A stretch of 64,000 bases of DNA. Source: JAUIIK01 sp041390865 (GTDB lineage: Bacteria > Chloroflexota > Chloroflexia > Thermomicrobiales > CFX8). The translations under genes and the position numbers were made by a program. The stretch lies in contig JAWKPC010000004.1 in assembly GCA_041390865.1 (NCBI GenBank), forward strand, positions 124,001 to 188,000. Reading direction: 5' to 3'. How positions within the stretch are numbered: the first letter of the stretch is position 1; each line of letters begins with the position of its first letter. Below, piece after piece: positions 33,680 through 44,285 of the stretch. A model generated the notes under the pieces. The model did not search any database and was not told the DNA's origin. It saw only the letters and a list, made by a program, of their open reading frames with translations.

Positions 33680-36137
33680 CTACTCGAAACTGGCGTCGGC
33701 CGGGAGGTCCGGGTGAGCATCCTCCAGCGGGAGGTCGATCGTCGTGTCTTCCGCCGCAGCCGAATCGGGCAGCGAGAGCTCGATGTCATCGGCCAGCAAC
33801 GTCGTGTTGACGACCTGGTCCATGTTCTCGACCCAGATGAAGGTCATGTCCTTCTGGACCTTTTCCGGGATCTTGATCATATCCGCTCGTTCTCCGACGG
33901 TGCGATTACCGTACGAATCCGTTTCGATGGGCGGCGAGCGTCTTCTCCTTGAGTCCACCGATCGGTAGGACCCGGCCGCGAAGGGTGATCTCACCGGTCA
34001 TCGCGATGCTGTGGTCGACCGGCCGCCGTGCGATCGCCGAGATCAGTGCCGTGGCCATCGTGATGCCCGCCGAGGGGCCATCCTTCGGCGTCGCGCCCTC
34101 GGGAAGATGGATGTGATGTCGATCTTCTCCTGGAAATCAGGAGCGATTCCAAGCTGCTCGGCGCGCGAGCGAGCGTAGGAGAGGGCTGCCTGGGCCGACT
34201 CCCGCATGACGTCGCCTGCCTGGCCGGTGATCGTCAGCTTGCCGGAGCCCGGCATCGTTGCGACCTCGACCGGAATGATCTCGCCGCCGATGCTGGTCTT
34301 GCCGAGCCCGATGGCGACACCGATCATCGCCTCTCCGAACTGCTGATCGTATCCGTAGCGCTTAGGTCCGAGGAAATCCTCGAGGCGCTTCTGGGTCAGC
34401 CGGATCACCTTCGCGTCCTCATCTTCGTCGCGCCGGTCGTCCCGGACGATCTCGTGCGCCGCCTTGCGGCACAGCGTCGCGATCTGGCGTTCAAGATTCC
34501 GGACGCCCGCCTCGCGCGTATGACCGCGCAGGATCTCGGTCCACATCCGGTCGGAAATCTGCAGGCTGTCCTCGGGAAGTCCGTGCGCTTCGAGCTGTTT
34601 CGGCAGGAGATGATTGCGGGCGATCACCGATCTTCTCATCCTCGGTATAGCCACCGATTTCGATGACTTCAAGCCGGTCGAGCAGCGGCAGCGGGATACC
34701 GGACAGCTGGTTGGAGGTCGTCAGGAAGAGGACGTCAGACAGATCGTACGGCATGTCGAGAAAATGATCGACGAAGAAGGCGTTCTGCTCCGGATCGAGC
34801 ACCTCGAGCAGGGCCGAGGCCAGGTCGCCCCGGTAATCGGACGAGAGCTTGTCGATTTCGTCCAGCAGCACCACCGGGTTGGTCGTGCCGGCGTTCTTCA
34901 ATGCACTGATGATCCGTCCGGGATAGGCGCCGATGTACGTCCGGCGGTGACCGCGGATCTCCGCCTCGTCCCGCACGCCGCCCAGGCTCACCCGGACGAA
35001 TTCGCGTCCCATCGCCCGGGCGACTGACTGGCCCAGGCTCGTCTTGCCGACGCCGGGAGGACCGACAAGGCAGAGGATCGCGTTGCCGCCGGACGCATCC
35101 GGCAGGTTCTGGGTCAGCGAGCGGACAGCGAGGAATTCGATCACTCGCTCTTTTGACGTGCTCCAGTCCAAATGGTCGGCGTTCAGCACGGATTCGGCGT
35201 GTTCGAGGTCGTAATTGTCCTCGCTCTTCTCATGCCACGGCATCGAGAGAACGGTATCGATGTAGTTGCGAACGATCGTGGCCTCGGCCGAGACGGCCGG
35301 CATCCGCTCGAGCCGGGTGATCTCGCGCATGCGACCTTCTGCTCCGCCTCCTCGGGCAGGCCTTTTCCTCGACCTGCTTCCGGAGCGACTCGATCTCGTT
35401 GCCGCCTCGCCGGACAGCTCGTCGTGAATGACCTTGAGCTGTTCGCGCAGATAGTATTCACGCTGGTTCTTGTCGATCTGCGACCGGACCCGTTCCTTGA
35501 TCTTCTGCTCCAGCTCCGACATCTCGACGTCGGTCGAGAGCTGGATCGAAAGCTTTTCGAGGCGGTCGATCGGGTTCGGGTTTTCGAGGTATTCCTGTCG
35601 CCGGGCCGCATCGGTAATGAGTTGTGTGGTCACGAGGTCGGCCAGGTGGCTGGGATCGTTGGTCTGGAGGATCATCTCCATGACTTCGGGGTTGAGCTTG
35701 TTCTTGGTCTCGCTGTAGCGCTGGATCAGATCATGAACGACGCCGGCGAGGATCGCGCCCTCGTTCTCGCTGACAACCTCCTCGACGACCGGCTCGGCTT
35801 CGACCCAGTAGAACGGCCGCGAGTTATCGAAGCTGAGAATCGAGACGCGCGCCAAGCCTTCGAGGATGACCTGAATGTTGCTGCCCTGCTGCCGCTCGAC
35901 CGAGATGATCTCGACCAGAGTGCCGACCCGATGGAGATCGTCAGGCCGTGGATCGTCAATTTCGGAATCTTTGTGGGTCGTGACGACGATGCGTCGGTCG
36001 CGGGTCAACGCCTCTTCGACTGCCTGGATCGATCTTGCCCGTCCGACGAGCATCGTAACGACATTGCGAGGAAATATGACAACGTTCTTCAGTGGGAGTA
36101 GTGGAATCGGCGCTGAGTACATCTCGTACCGGCTCAT
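33680..36137 (-). pseudogene. lon: ATP-dependent protease Lon, broken by several frame changes
   Basis: AAA+ serine protease for damaged and regulatory proteins. In order from the ATG at 36137: N-terminal LON domain (IPLLPLKNVVIFPRNVV), coiled region, Walker A VGPPGVGKTSL, arginine-rich RGHRRTYIGAYPGRII, Walker B VVLLDEIDKL, sensor region and IGGYTEDEK. The P-domain follows with the serine motif PKDGPSAGITMATA and lysine motif GGLKEKTLAAHR. The frame changes three times between about 35310 and 35410, near 34635 and 34105, and two or three times at 33895-33935. All domains and both catalytic residues remain readable, so indel errors or very recent inactivation are likely. Confidence 0.85.
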
Positions 36138-36217
36138 ATGTGTGTAACCAACCTTGCTAAATATCCCGGCCTCTGCCGGTTGCAATCCCCGGTGTAGCCG
36201 TCCCTCGCCAACTACCA

Positions 36218-36223
36218 AGTATA
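36218..36223 (-). promoter_or_regulatory. Possible -10 element of lon
   Basis: TATACT on the minus strand about 80 bp before the lon start, in a 158-bp gap after the DUF2085 gene. No good -35 was seen and no clear heat-shock operator. Confidence 0.3.
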
Positions 36224-36295
36224 AGGCGTGATCCGATCCGATGCGTGGATGAAACGCGAATCAACGCCAGTTCGAGCGAGATCGTTCAACTTCCT

Positions 36296-36979
36296 TCATA
36301 TGCGTTCGTTCGCGGGTTTTCGACGCCTACCCTCTGCTAGAACGAACCAATCCGGGCCCGGTTGCGCTCCATCGATCCGGGCACGGACCGCAGCGACGTG
36401 CTCCTGCACCCGAACCAGCATTGCACTAAAGCGCGGATAACTCCACCAGACGATGACGAACGAGGCAAGCGCTCCGGTCCAGGTACGGGAGATCGCGGTG
36501 GCGGGCAACATGCCGAGGGTGCTGATTGCGACGTCGATCAACATCGGCGCGACACCGGCCACGAGCCAGGTCGTTGGAAGCGGCCGATGGATGAAGCGAG
36601 CCCGGAGATAGAGCAGCCCGGCGAACCCGAATCCGAGGTGCATCGACAGATCCCGTTCCTCGAATGCCATCGGATAGCCATTGATGAAGAAGGTGTGGTC
36701 CGGCCGCTGTGGACAGATCAGCGAATAGGCCGAGTAGATACTGCCGGCAACGCCGCTCCAGGAACTGGCCGCGATCAACGGCGTGATGATCGCGACAACG
36801 CCGATCAGCCCATTGATGATCGTTACCGTGATCAGCACATACGGCAACACGGCCATCGCGACCGGCAACCATCCGGGCAGTTCCGGGACTGGACGATGGG
36901 CGCGCCAGATCTGGTCAAGCAGTTCCTCGACCTCGGCGTCTGTATGCTCCGGAGTGCTGTGGGGAATCGTCACCATCAT
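36296..36979 (-). CDS. DUF2085-like membrane protein
   Basis: 227 residues with about five TM helices. The line SLICPQRPDHTFFINGYPMAFEERDLSMHLGFGFAGLLYL matches the DUF2085 core, where the usual CHQRPERSFF is CPQRPDHTFF and the usual cysteine pair (CxRC) is replaced by EERD. No enzymatic activity is known for the family. It lies upstream of lon in the same direction and downstream of moaC with a 133-bp gap. Start Met 36979 or the next Met. Confidence 0.7.
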   Translation of the reverse strand: MMVTIPHSTPEHTDAEVEELLDQIWRAHRPVPELPGWLPVAMAVLPYVLITVTIINGLIGVVAIITPLIAASSWSGVAGSIYSAYSLICPQRPDHTFFINGYPMAFEERDLSMHLGFGFAGLLYLRARFIHRPLPTTWLVAGVAPMLIDVAISTLGMLPATAISRTWTGALASFVIVWWSYPRFSAMLVRVQEHVAAVRARIDGAQPGPDWFVLAEGRRRKPANERI

Positions 36980-37112
36980 CCTCGATCGACGAATCGTCCG
37001 CCTGTCTTCAATCGAGTCTAGGCTCGTTGGAAAAGCCGCTCCATGACACCGAGGTACTTGATTTCCGGTGGCATCCCGCGACCGCCTGCCGTGCGCGAAC
37101 CGGGAGCCCCGG

Positions 37113-37604
37113 CTAGCTGCCCGACCCGTCTTCCGACCTTACCCAGGGAGCCTTGCCGCCATGCTTCTCCTCGAGCCTGACGTGCTCGATGACCATCCCT
37201 CGGTCGACTGCCATGACCATGTCGTAGACGGTCAAGGCAGCGACGGATGCGGCAGTCAATGCCTCCATCTCGACACCGGTCCGGTCGCGGGTTTCGACCC
37301 GCACGGTTATGTCGACCGCCGAGGATTCGCGGTTCGGAGCGAGATCGACGTTGACCGACGTCAGGCTGAGCGGGTGGCACATCGGCACAAGCTCCGAGGT
37401 CTTTTTCGACGCCATGATCGCCGCGACCTGGGCGACGCCGAGAACATCGCCCTTGCTCGCCGTGCCAGAGATGATGATCTCGAGCGTTTCGGGCTCCATC
37501 GTGATCCTGGCGCTCGCGATCGCGATCCGATGTGTCTCCGATTTGTCGCCGACATCGACCATTCTGGCCCGGCCAGCCTCGTCAAAATGCGTGAGTTCGT
37601 TCAT
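37113..37604 (-). CDS. moaC: Cyclic pyranopterin monophosphate synthase
   Basis: Converts the MoaA product to cPMP in molybdenum cofactor synthesis. 163 residues. The start LTHFDEAGRARMVDVGDKSETHR, the active-site line ELVPMCHPLSLTSV and the later GVEMEALTAASVAALTVYDMVMAVDRGM are all present and in typical order. I chose the ATG at 37604; one eight codons upstream is also possible. No other moa/mog gene is nearby, so it is a lone pathway gene here. Confidence 0.95.
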   Translation of the reverse strand: MNELTHFDEAGRARMVDVGDKSETHRIAIASARITMEPETLEIIISGTASKGDVLGVAQVAAIMASKKTSELVPMCHPLSLTSVNVDLAPNRESSAVDITVRVETRDRTGVEMEALTAASVAALTVYDMVMAVDRGMVIEHVRLEEKHGGKAPWVRSEDGSGS

Positions 37605-37787
37605 CTCGCTGCTTTCCGATGCAATCAATGCGAAACCCTCCTGGGTCGATAGTACCGGAACGTGCGACTACTTCTCACGGCGCTGGTCAGTACCCTCTGG
37701 GGGATGTGCGGCAGCGGCACCAGTTCGACAATGAGAGTGGAAGCAGGCGCGAGACATTCGACTCATACAAGGAAGCGAACCATCGAT

Positions 37788-38405
37788 ATGGCCGCAGCGA
37801 GCACCCAGCATCTCCGAACCGAGCCATCTCCGTACATCCCCGATCGATCGAAGCGACGGCTTTCCCAGACACTCTTTGCCTTCTTCCAGAACGTCGCGAT
37901 GCCCGACGACGGGAACCGGACCGGGGTACGCCCGGCAGCCGTCACGGAACTGAGCCGCCAGGACGTCGTCGCGGCGCTCGACCTCCGGCGTCAGTATTTC
38001 ACGCTGCCCGCAGATCTGAAGCTGGTCCCGGACCGTGTCACCCAGACGGCGACGATCCGCGCCGCCGGTTTCGCCGACAGCCGCTCTGTCTCGGTCGGTG
38101 TCGACATCGCAAGCTGGTCCCGCCCCTGTGCTCCAAACCTCGATGAGATCGGTTGGAGGCGAGTCTTCACCTGGATCGTCGGGACGGACACGAACCTCAC
38201 CAATGTCTCGATCCTCGAACCGCCGGTTCACCGACATGGCAGGCTGATCGGCAGCTACAGCTACGATGCGGACGGCATCCCTGGCTACGGCGTCCTCCAG
38301 GTTGCCGCGCCGGCCGATGGATCGTGGAAGATCTGCGATTGCTGGGGTGACGCAACCGAAGCCGACAGAGTCGACGATCTCGTCAGCAGGATCGGCCCGT
38401 GCTAG
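37788..38405 (+). CDS. Hypothetical protein
   Basis: 205 residues from the ATG at 37788 (frame open from 37662, but the earlier part is unlike the rest). Mixed alpha/beta composition with three cysteines at the C-terminal end (ICDCWGD... and the final GPC) and two Trp-rich lines (DIASWSRPC, WRRVFTWIVGT). No signal peptide or TM helix in this version. No family is recognised. It is convergent with the MalT-type regulator and divergent from moaC. Confidence 0.45.
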   Translation: MAAASTQHLRTEPSPYIPDRSKRRLSQTLFAFFQNVAMPDDGNRTGVRPAAVTELSRQDVVAALDLRRQYFTLPADLKLVPDRVTQTATIRAAGFADSRSVSVGVDIASWSRPCAPNLDEIGWRRVFTWIVGTDTNLTNVSILEPPVHRHGRLIGSYSYDADGIPGYGVLQVAAPADGSWKICDCWGDATEADRVDDLVSRIGPC

Positions 38406-38626
38406 ACCGTAGGCCGACAGCCGGCCAACACAATGAACAATGCGAACGCGCGAGCGATAACGCCGCAATAGCCTCCGGCTCAGCGGTCTAGCGTCGTCTC
38501 GTTGGCTATCCTCGGGAGGACCAGCCCTTGCCCAGGCTGCCATCGTCCGGCAGAGCATCAGTAGCGGGTATCTGCCCGGGTAAGCCTCGCGGGTCTCTTA
38601 ATACCTGCCTCACTCGCCACGGAACA

Positions 38627-41356
38627 CTAGCTCCCGGCCGGTGATTTGCCGTCGAGAAGCCGGAGCTCCTGCCCTTTGACGATCGCCTGGGTGCGGTTGC
38701 TGACGGAAAGCTTGCCGTAGATGTTGTGGGTATGGCGCTTGACCGTACCAACGCTGACGAAGAGACGGTCGGCGATCTCCTGGTTCGTGATCCCGGCTCC
38801 AAGCAGCGCCAGAACCTCCAGTTCGCGGTCGGTCAATGGCTCGTCCAACGCCTGTGGCAACGGGCGATATCCAGCCTGGCCGCCAAGGGCGTCGTCGAGA
38901 TACGAGGGCCAGACAAGGCCGTCCGCTTCCAGCCGCGAACGAACTGCCGGTAACATCGAGAGAACTCGGGGATGGCTCTCGAGGAGCATCCGCCAGGCTC
39001 GCTGCCCCAACACCCATTCAGCCGCCTGCGTCGCAAGCTCCAGCCCATCCTCCCCCCGGCCCGTAGCGTCCAGGATGCCAGCGAGGATCAAGCGAGCCTC
39101 GGACAGACGGGGCAAGCGACTCGCCTGATCCAGCGTTCGGATGAGAGGAGTGAGAATTTCCACCGCCTCGTCATGGCGTTGCTGCGTGGTGAGAATCCAT
39201 GCGCCGGTAATCCCAGCCCGCTCGTCGAGATAGGGATGAACCGGTGGCTCCCCCTGATGGGCAAGCGGATTCCAGCGAGCCGCTTGCTCGACATCACCCA
39301 TCATGAGGTAGATGTGTGCCCGCAGGCCACGGACGAGCCACTGGAGCCGCTCGTTGAGGAGGTAGCGCTGGGCACGTCGGACTGCCTCCTCCATCGCTTC
39401 CATTGCGCTTCCAGCCGCCGCGCCGGCAAGATCGATCATCGCCGTCGTGTGGAGCGCCCACATCTGGGGGATGACGTCCTCCCCATCGCCGCTGGCGACG
39501 ATGATCTCGAACGCCGACTCGCTTAGCTTCCGCGCTTCTCCAAGCTCCCCCCGGCAACGCAGAACATCCGCCAGAGCGGTCCTGGCCGCGCCGACCATCG
39601 CCATTCGCACGAGCCCGTACTCATGCTCGCGCGCGATCGCCTGACGTGCCTGCGTTTCAGCGCGCTCGAAGTCACCGAGATCCCACCAGGCAGCCGCCAG
39701 CTGGCTCATGGAGTTCAGTTCGACGATCCGGTCAGTGCCATCGACGGTGAGATCCAGCGCATCTTGCAGCACCCCGGTTGCCTGCTCCGTTTCGCCGGAA
39801 ATACGCAGCGAGCTCCCGAGGTGCAGCATTGGAATGCAGGCGTCCGGAGCATCGAGCCCCGGCCCATCCCGAAAGAGGTCGAGCGCGATCCGGGAGAGCC
39901 GGATCGTCTCCGGCATATCGCCGATGAACCGGCTATAGGTCGCGAGAGCCACAGCCTGTTCCAGCCGCACGGCTTCCAGCTCGTCCGGGTCGCTGATGTC
40001 TTCCAGATGAATCAGGTCCAGCCAGTGGGCGGCCCGCTGCAAATCGCGGCTGAACATCGCCACCCAGGCATGCTGGATCACGAGCTGCGGGCGGTGCAGC
40101 ACCATCGCTTCCGGCATCGCCTCCAGCCAGCGGGAGATCGTAGAGATCCGGCCACGCCGGACAAGCAGGGGACCGACCTCTTCGATCAGATTGCCCAGCT
40201 GTTGGAAATCGTCCGCCGCCATCGCGTGCTCGGCGGCCTCGAACCGGTGGCCATTGGCATAGAACCACTCAGCCGCGCGCCTCTGCGCCTCTCGCCACCC
40301 GTCCGGATCGCGTTCGCGAAAGCGCGCCGACAGAAAGTCGCCGAACAGATGATGGTAGCGATACCAGGAGCGCTGATTGTCGAGCGGCAGGGTGAAGAGG
40401 TTTGCAGTCACGAGGAAATCGAGCATCTCCTGACCGTTGCCGGTCAGCGATTCGACAAGTGGGGCGGACATACGCCCGAGCATCGACGTCAGGTCGAGAA
40501 ATCGCTGGACCTCTTCCGGTTGCTGGCCGACGACCTCCGCCGCGAGATAGTCGAACACGTACCGGTGCTCTCCGCTGAACGAATCGAGCACGGCGCCCGG
40601 GTCGGCGGCATCACGTGCCGACAGTGCCGCGAGGAGCAACCCGGCAATCCAGCCTTCCGTACGCTCCTCCAGCGCCGCGACCTGCCCGGCATCGAGCGTC
40701 AGTCCCATCACGCCGTTCAGAAACGTGGTCGCCTCCTCGATTGTGAACCGCATCTCATCACGGCGGAACTCATTCACCTCCCGACGAGACCGCAGGAGCG
40801 ACAGCGGCAGCGGCGGGGTATCCCGGGTCGTCATGATGATATGGAGCATCGGAGGCTGGTGGTTCAGCAGGTAGGAGACGACCTCGTGAACGTCGTGGTT
40901 GGTGATCACATGGTAATCGTCGAGGACCAGGACGACCTGCTCCGACAAGCCGCTGAGCGCATTGATCAGGTCCACGAGCGCGATCGCAGGGTCGCTCCCG
41001 AGCGCCGTCTGCAACAGGTTGATCAGACCGGGGCCAAAGTCGGGCTCGACCGTTCGAATCGCCGCGACCATGTAGGTCAGAAATCGGCCCGGATCGTTGT
41101 CGCCAGCGTCGAGGCCGAGCCAGGCGACCTTCCGACTCAATCCGGTGCTGCTCAGCCATTCGGTCACCAGTGTCGTCTTGCCTGACCCCGGTGGCGCGGA
41201 GAGGAGCGTGAGCTTGCCCGACAGGCCTGCTTCAAGGCGATCGGTCAACCGGGAGCGGTAGACGATCTCGGCATGCGAGGGAGGGATCGAGAGTTTCGTG
41301 GCAAGGATCGGCAAATTTGAAGCATCAAGCGCCGTAGGCGTAGCCGAATCCGCCAC
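38627..41356 (-). CDS. MalT-like LuxR-family ATP-dependent transcription regulator (1)
   Basis: 909-residue STAND-type activator. It has an NTPase core with Walker A SAPPGSGKTTLVTEW (about 40-55) and Walker B VVLVLDDYHVI, a winged-helix/MalT middle with RTEGWIAGLLLAALS and WYRYHHLFGDFL, a TPR-like helical sensor domain from about 400 to 830, and a C-terminal LuxR HTH (LTDRELEVLALLGAGITNQEIADRLFVSVGTVKRHTHNIYGKL). Activated by an unknown ligand. The GTG at 41356 follows GGGAG. It lies 53 bp after a paralogue in the same direction, so they may share a transcript. Confidence 0.9.
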   Translation of the reverse strand: MADSATPTALDASNLPILATKLSIPPSHAEIVYRSRLTDRLEAGLSGKLTLLSAPPGSGKTTLVTEWLSSTGLSRKVAWLGLDAGDNDPGRFLTYMVAAIRTVEPDFGPGLINLLQTALGSDPAIALVDLINALSGLSEQVVLVLDDYHVITNHDVHEVVSYLLNHQPPMLHIIMTTRDTPPLPLSLLRSRREVNEFRRDEMRFTIEEATTFLNGVMGLTLDAGQVAALEERTEGWIAGLLLAALSARDAADPGAVLDSFSGEHRYVFDYLAAEVVGQQPEEVQRFLDLTSMLGRMSAPLVESLTGNGQEMLDFLVTANLFTLPLDNQRSWYRYHHLFGDFLSARFRERDPDGWREAQRRAAEWFYANGHRFEAAEHAMAADDFQQLGNLIEEVGPLLVRRGRISTISRWLEAMPEAMVLHRPQLVIQHAWVAMFSRDLQRAAHWLDLIHLEDISDPDELEAVRLEQAVALATYSRFIGDMPETIRLSRIALDLFRDGPGLDAPDACIPMLHLGSSLRISGETEQATGVLQDALDLTVDGTDRIVELNSMSQLAAAWWDLGDFERAETQARQAIAREHEYGLVRMAMVGAARTALADVLRCRGELGEARKLSESAFEIIVASGDGEDVIPQMWALHTTAMIDLAGAAAGSAMEAMEEAVRRAQRYLLNERLQWLVRGLRAHIYLMMGDVEQAARWNPLAHQGEPPVHPYLDERAGITGAWILTTQQRHDEAVEILTPLIRTLDQASRLPRLSEARLILAGILDATGRGEDGLELATQAAEWVLGQRAWRMLLESHPRVLSMLPAVRSRLEADGLVWPSYLDDALGGQAGYRPLPQALDEPLTDRELEVLALLGAGITNQEIADRLFVSVGTVKRHTHNIYGKLSVSNRTQAIVKGQELRLLDGKSPAGS

Positions 41357-41409
41357 CACTACTCTCCCAACATTCTGGACGCAAGTACCGGAGTGACCGT
41401 CAGCCGTCT

Positions 41410-44130
41410 CTAGTACAGGATCTGAAGTTCCTGTCCCCGGACAATGGCCTGTGTCCGGCTGTTCACGTCGAGCTTGCCATAGATGTTGTGGGTATGGCGC
41501 TTCACCGTGCCGACGCTGACGAACAGCCGATCGGCAATCTCTTGATTGGACAGCCCTTCGGCAAGCAGCTCCAAGACCTCGATCTCCCGGCTCGTTAAAG
41601 GTTCGGCCAACGGCGAGGCCGGCGCCTTCTCCTCGGCAGCCGGCCGGTCCTCGGCGGACGCCTCGACGGTGGCTTCGATTATCCGGTCGAGATATGCCAG
41701 AGACCATCCGGCCCCGCTCGGCCGGTTCCGCTTGAGATCCTGAAGCAATGGGGCGAGATCAGCGCCTTCGTCGGCAAACACGCGGCAGTAGCCATCGGGC
41801 TCGCCCAGGTGCAGCGCCTCGCCGAGCGGCTGTTGCGCTTTTTCCCGGTCGCCTGCTCCAGCCAGCGCCAGAGCCGCCAGGACGTCGAGCTCGATAATCC
41901 GTCGCCGCAAACTCTCGCTCCGGGCGAGTTCCTTCGCCCGCTCGATCAGATCTATCGCTTCATCGAACCGGCCGCGGGCAATATCGATGCGCGCGAGTGT
42001 CTGATAGGCGATTTCGCGGGTAAAGTGCAGCGGAGAAGCTGCGGGAGGAGCCTCTTCAGCCCACCGGACGCATTCGTCTTCACGGCCCAACGCGAGCGCG
42101 ATGCGAATCCGGCAGGCATCAGCCCGCTCGAACTCCCAGCCCGTCAGGCGCGCCCCGCTCGCCTGCTGCATCGACTTTTCAGCGATTTCGAGCGCCTCAA
42201 CCAGGCGTCCCTGAGCGAAACGCAGACGCATCAGGATGATCAATCCGTACAGCTTCGTCCCGAACTGCTCGCGGTCATCGAGCCGGTCAAGAACGTCGAG
42301 TGCCGCCGTGATGATCTCATCCGATTCATCGAGCCGGTTCCACTCACGGAGAATCTCCGCCAGCCCGAGGTGCGAGGCGATGGCGAACCCGAGACTGGTC
42401 AGTCCGAGTTTGGCTTCGTATTCGAGCGCCTCCCGGAAAGAGTCATGCGCCAAACGCAGATCGCCGAGGGTCATCCAGGCGATGGCCCGCTGACTCGACG
42501 CGACCAGCCAGGCCGGGGCATTGCCGACATCCTGGCTTAGCTTGACGCCCTGGGTCAGCAGATCGACAGCCTTCTCAAGATCGCCGCGCATCCGGTAGGC
42601 GGTGCCGAGGTGGACGATGACCATGCTGCGGCTGAACACGTCATCGGCGGGAATGATCGGCAGCGCTTCCTCACCACGCTCCACTGCGGCGTTGATGTTG
42701 CCGGTCAGCACCGCGAGCGAGACGCGAATCGCTGACAGGTCCGACTGCTGGCGCGACGTCAACCCATCGGCATGCGCCTCGATCCGTTCGAGCTGCCGGG
42801 TAACTTCGGCAAAAGAACGTTCCATCAGAAGCGTCCAGAGCCTCAGGATTCCGAGGTCGATGCGATTCTCGATAATGGATTCGGGGAGCTGTGAGAACCA
42901 GCGGCGGAGCGTCGCCAGGCGGCCAACCTTTACCGTCCGCATGCCGGTTTCCACGACATAGTTCACCGCACGCTCGAAGTCTTCGGCAATCAGGGCATGT
43001 TCGATCGCCTGGTGCCATAGATTCTGGCCGGCATAGGCGTCGGCGGCCCGCAGGTGACAGGCACGCCAAGCCTCCGGCTCTTCCCGCCGGAAACGGCTGG
43101 ACAGAAACTCGCCGAAGAGATGGTGGTAGCGATACCAGTTGCGCCGCTGATCAAGGCGAACGACGAAGAGATTGACCTCTTCGAGCCTGGTCAGCGTCTC
43201 GCGGCCGTTATCGCCGCCGGTGACCGCATCACAAAGCTCCGCTGACAATTGATCGAGCACCGACGTATCGAGCAAGAAACGCTGCAGCTCCGGAGTCTGG
43301 CGGTTGAGCACCTCTTCAGCCAGGTAGTCGAAGACGAAATGATGGGCTCCCCCGAACGAGGCAATGAGATCCCCTGCGTCGTTGACTTCATCAACCGAGA
43401 GCGCCGCCAGCAGGAGACCGGCGATCCAGCCCTCGGTGCGCCGTTCGAGTTCTTCGACCTGCTCTGCCGTCAGATCAAGCCCCATGATGTCGTTCAGGAA
43501 CGCGGCGGCTTCTTCCTGGGTAAATCGAAGCTGGTCGACGCCGATCTCGGTCAGTTCACGGCGAGCGCGAAGCAGCGGAAGAGACAGCGGAGGATCGGCC
43601 CGGGCCGTGATGATGATGTGGACGGTGGCAGGCAGGTGCTCGACCAGGTAGGCAACGGCATCGTGGATCTCCGGCTCGACGATTTCGTGGTAATCATCCA
43701 GAACGAGGACGACCTGCTCGGCGCAGTGTTCGAGATCGTTGAGCAGAATCGTGACCGGCACATGCCAATCCACCCGCTGCATGTTCTCGAGCATGACCAG
43801 CGCGTCGTTCCCGACATCGGGGCCGAGCACCTTGAAGCCATGGATCAGGTAGGTGAGGAAACGGGCAAGATCATTGTCTCCGGCGTCGAGTGAAACCCAG
43901 CCAAGCATCCCCCGGTCGGACACCGATCGGTACCAGTTGACGACCGCCGTCGTCTTGCCGAATCCCGGAGGAGCCGAGATTACGATGAGCCGGCCGACCA
44001 GGCCATCCGTCAACCGCTGATCGAGGCTCGGGCGGGAGATCGTATCCGACCGCGCCGGCGGGGCGAGAAGCTTCGTTGCCAGGACCGGGAACTGCGGCGA
44101 TCGCTGACGTGGTTCTGTTGATGCGACCAT
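41410..44130 (-). CDS. MalT-like LuxR-family ATP-dependent transcription regulator (2)
   Basis: 906 residues, paralogue of regulator 1 with the same domain order: Walker A SAPPGFGKTTAVVNW, Walker B VVLVLDDYHEI, RTEGWIAGLLLAALSVDE, NWYRYHHLFGEFLSSRF, a long TPR-like sensor part and the LuxR HTH (LTSREIEVLELLAEGLSNQEIADRLFVSVGTVKRHTHNIYGKL). The HTH regions of the two are nearly identical while the sensor parts differ, so they probably answer different signals on similar DNA sites. Divergent from the acyl-CoA dehydrogenase, a possible target. Confidence 0.9.
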   Translation of the reverse strand: MVASTEPRQRSPQFPVLATKLLAPPARSDTISRPSLDQRLTDGLVGRLIVISAPPGFGKTTAVVNWYRSVSDRGMLGWVSLDAGDNDLARFLTYLIHGFKVLGPDVGNDALVMLENMQRVDWHVPVTILLNDLEHCAEQVVLVLDDYHEIVEPEIHDAVAYLVEHLPATVHIIITARADPPLSLPLLRARRELTEIGVDQLRFTQEEAAAFLNDIMGLDLTAEQVEELERRTEGWIAGLLLAALSVDEVNDAGDLIASFGGAHHFVFDYLAEEVLNRQTPELQRFLLDTSVLDQLSAELCDAVTGGDNGRETLTRLEEVNLFVVRLDQRRNWYRYHHLFGEFLSSRFRREEPEAWRACHLRAADAYAGQNLWHQAIEHALIAEDFERAVNYVVETGMRTVKVGRLATLRRWFSQLPESIIENRIDLGILRLWTLLMERSFAEVTRQLERIEAHADGLTSRQQSDLSAIRVSLAVLTGNINAAVERGEEALPIIPADDVFSRSMVIVHLGTAYRMRGDLEKAVDLLTQGVKLSQDVGNAPAWLVASSQRAIAWMTLGDLRLAHDSFREALEYEAKLGLTSLGFAIASHLGLAEILREWNRLDESDEIITAALDVLDRLDDREQFGTKLYGLIILMRLRFAQGRLVEALEIAEKSMQQASGARLTGWEFERADACRIRIALALGREDECVRWAEEAPPAASPLHFTREIAYQTLARIDIARGRFDEAIDLIERAKELARSESLRRRIIELDVLAALALAGAGDREKAQQPLGEALHLGEPDGYCRVFADEGADLAPLLQDLKRNRPSGAGWSLAYLDRIIEATVEASAEDRPAAEEKAPASPLAEPLTSREIEVLELLAEGLSNQEIADRLFVSVGTVKRHTHNIYGKLDVNSRTQAIVRGQELQILY

Positions 44131-44285
44131 GAGACTCTCGCGGGATCTTTCTGCTGCGTTGAACGTCCCAAACAAAGATGATACGCCGAATGAAAGCGCA
44201 AGTGCTAACACAGGATGCAACATTCTAAACCTGACTACAATGGAGGTTGGAAGATCGTCGTTCCCATCCCAACGAGGAGGCACCC

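Noticed and set aside
39623..41185. Long plus-strand open frame opposite MalT-like regulator 1.
   Set aside because: Antisense shadow; the minus strand has a complete MalT/LuxR protein.
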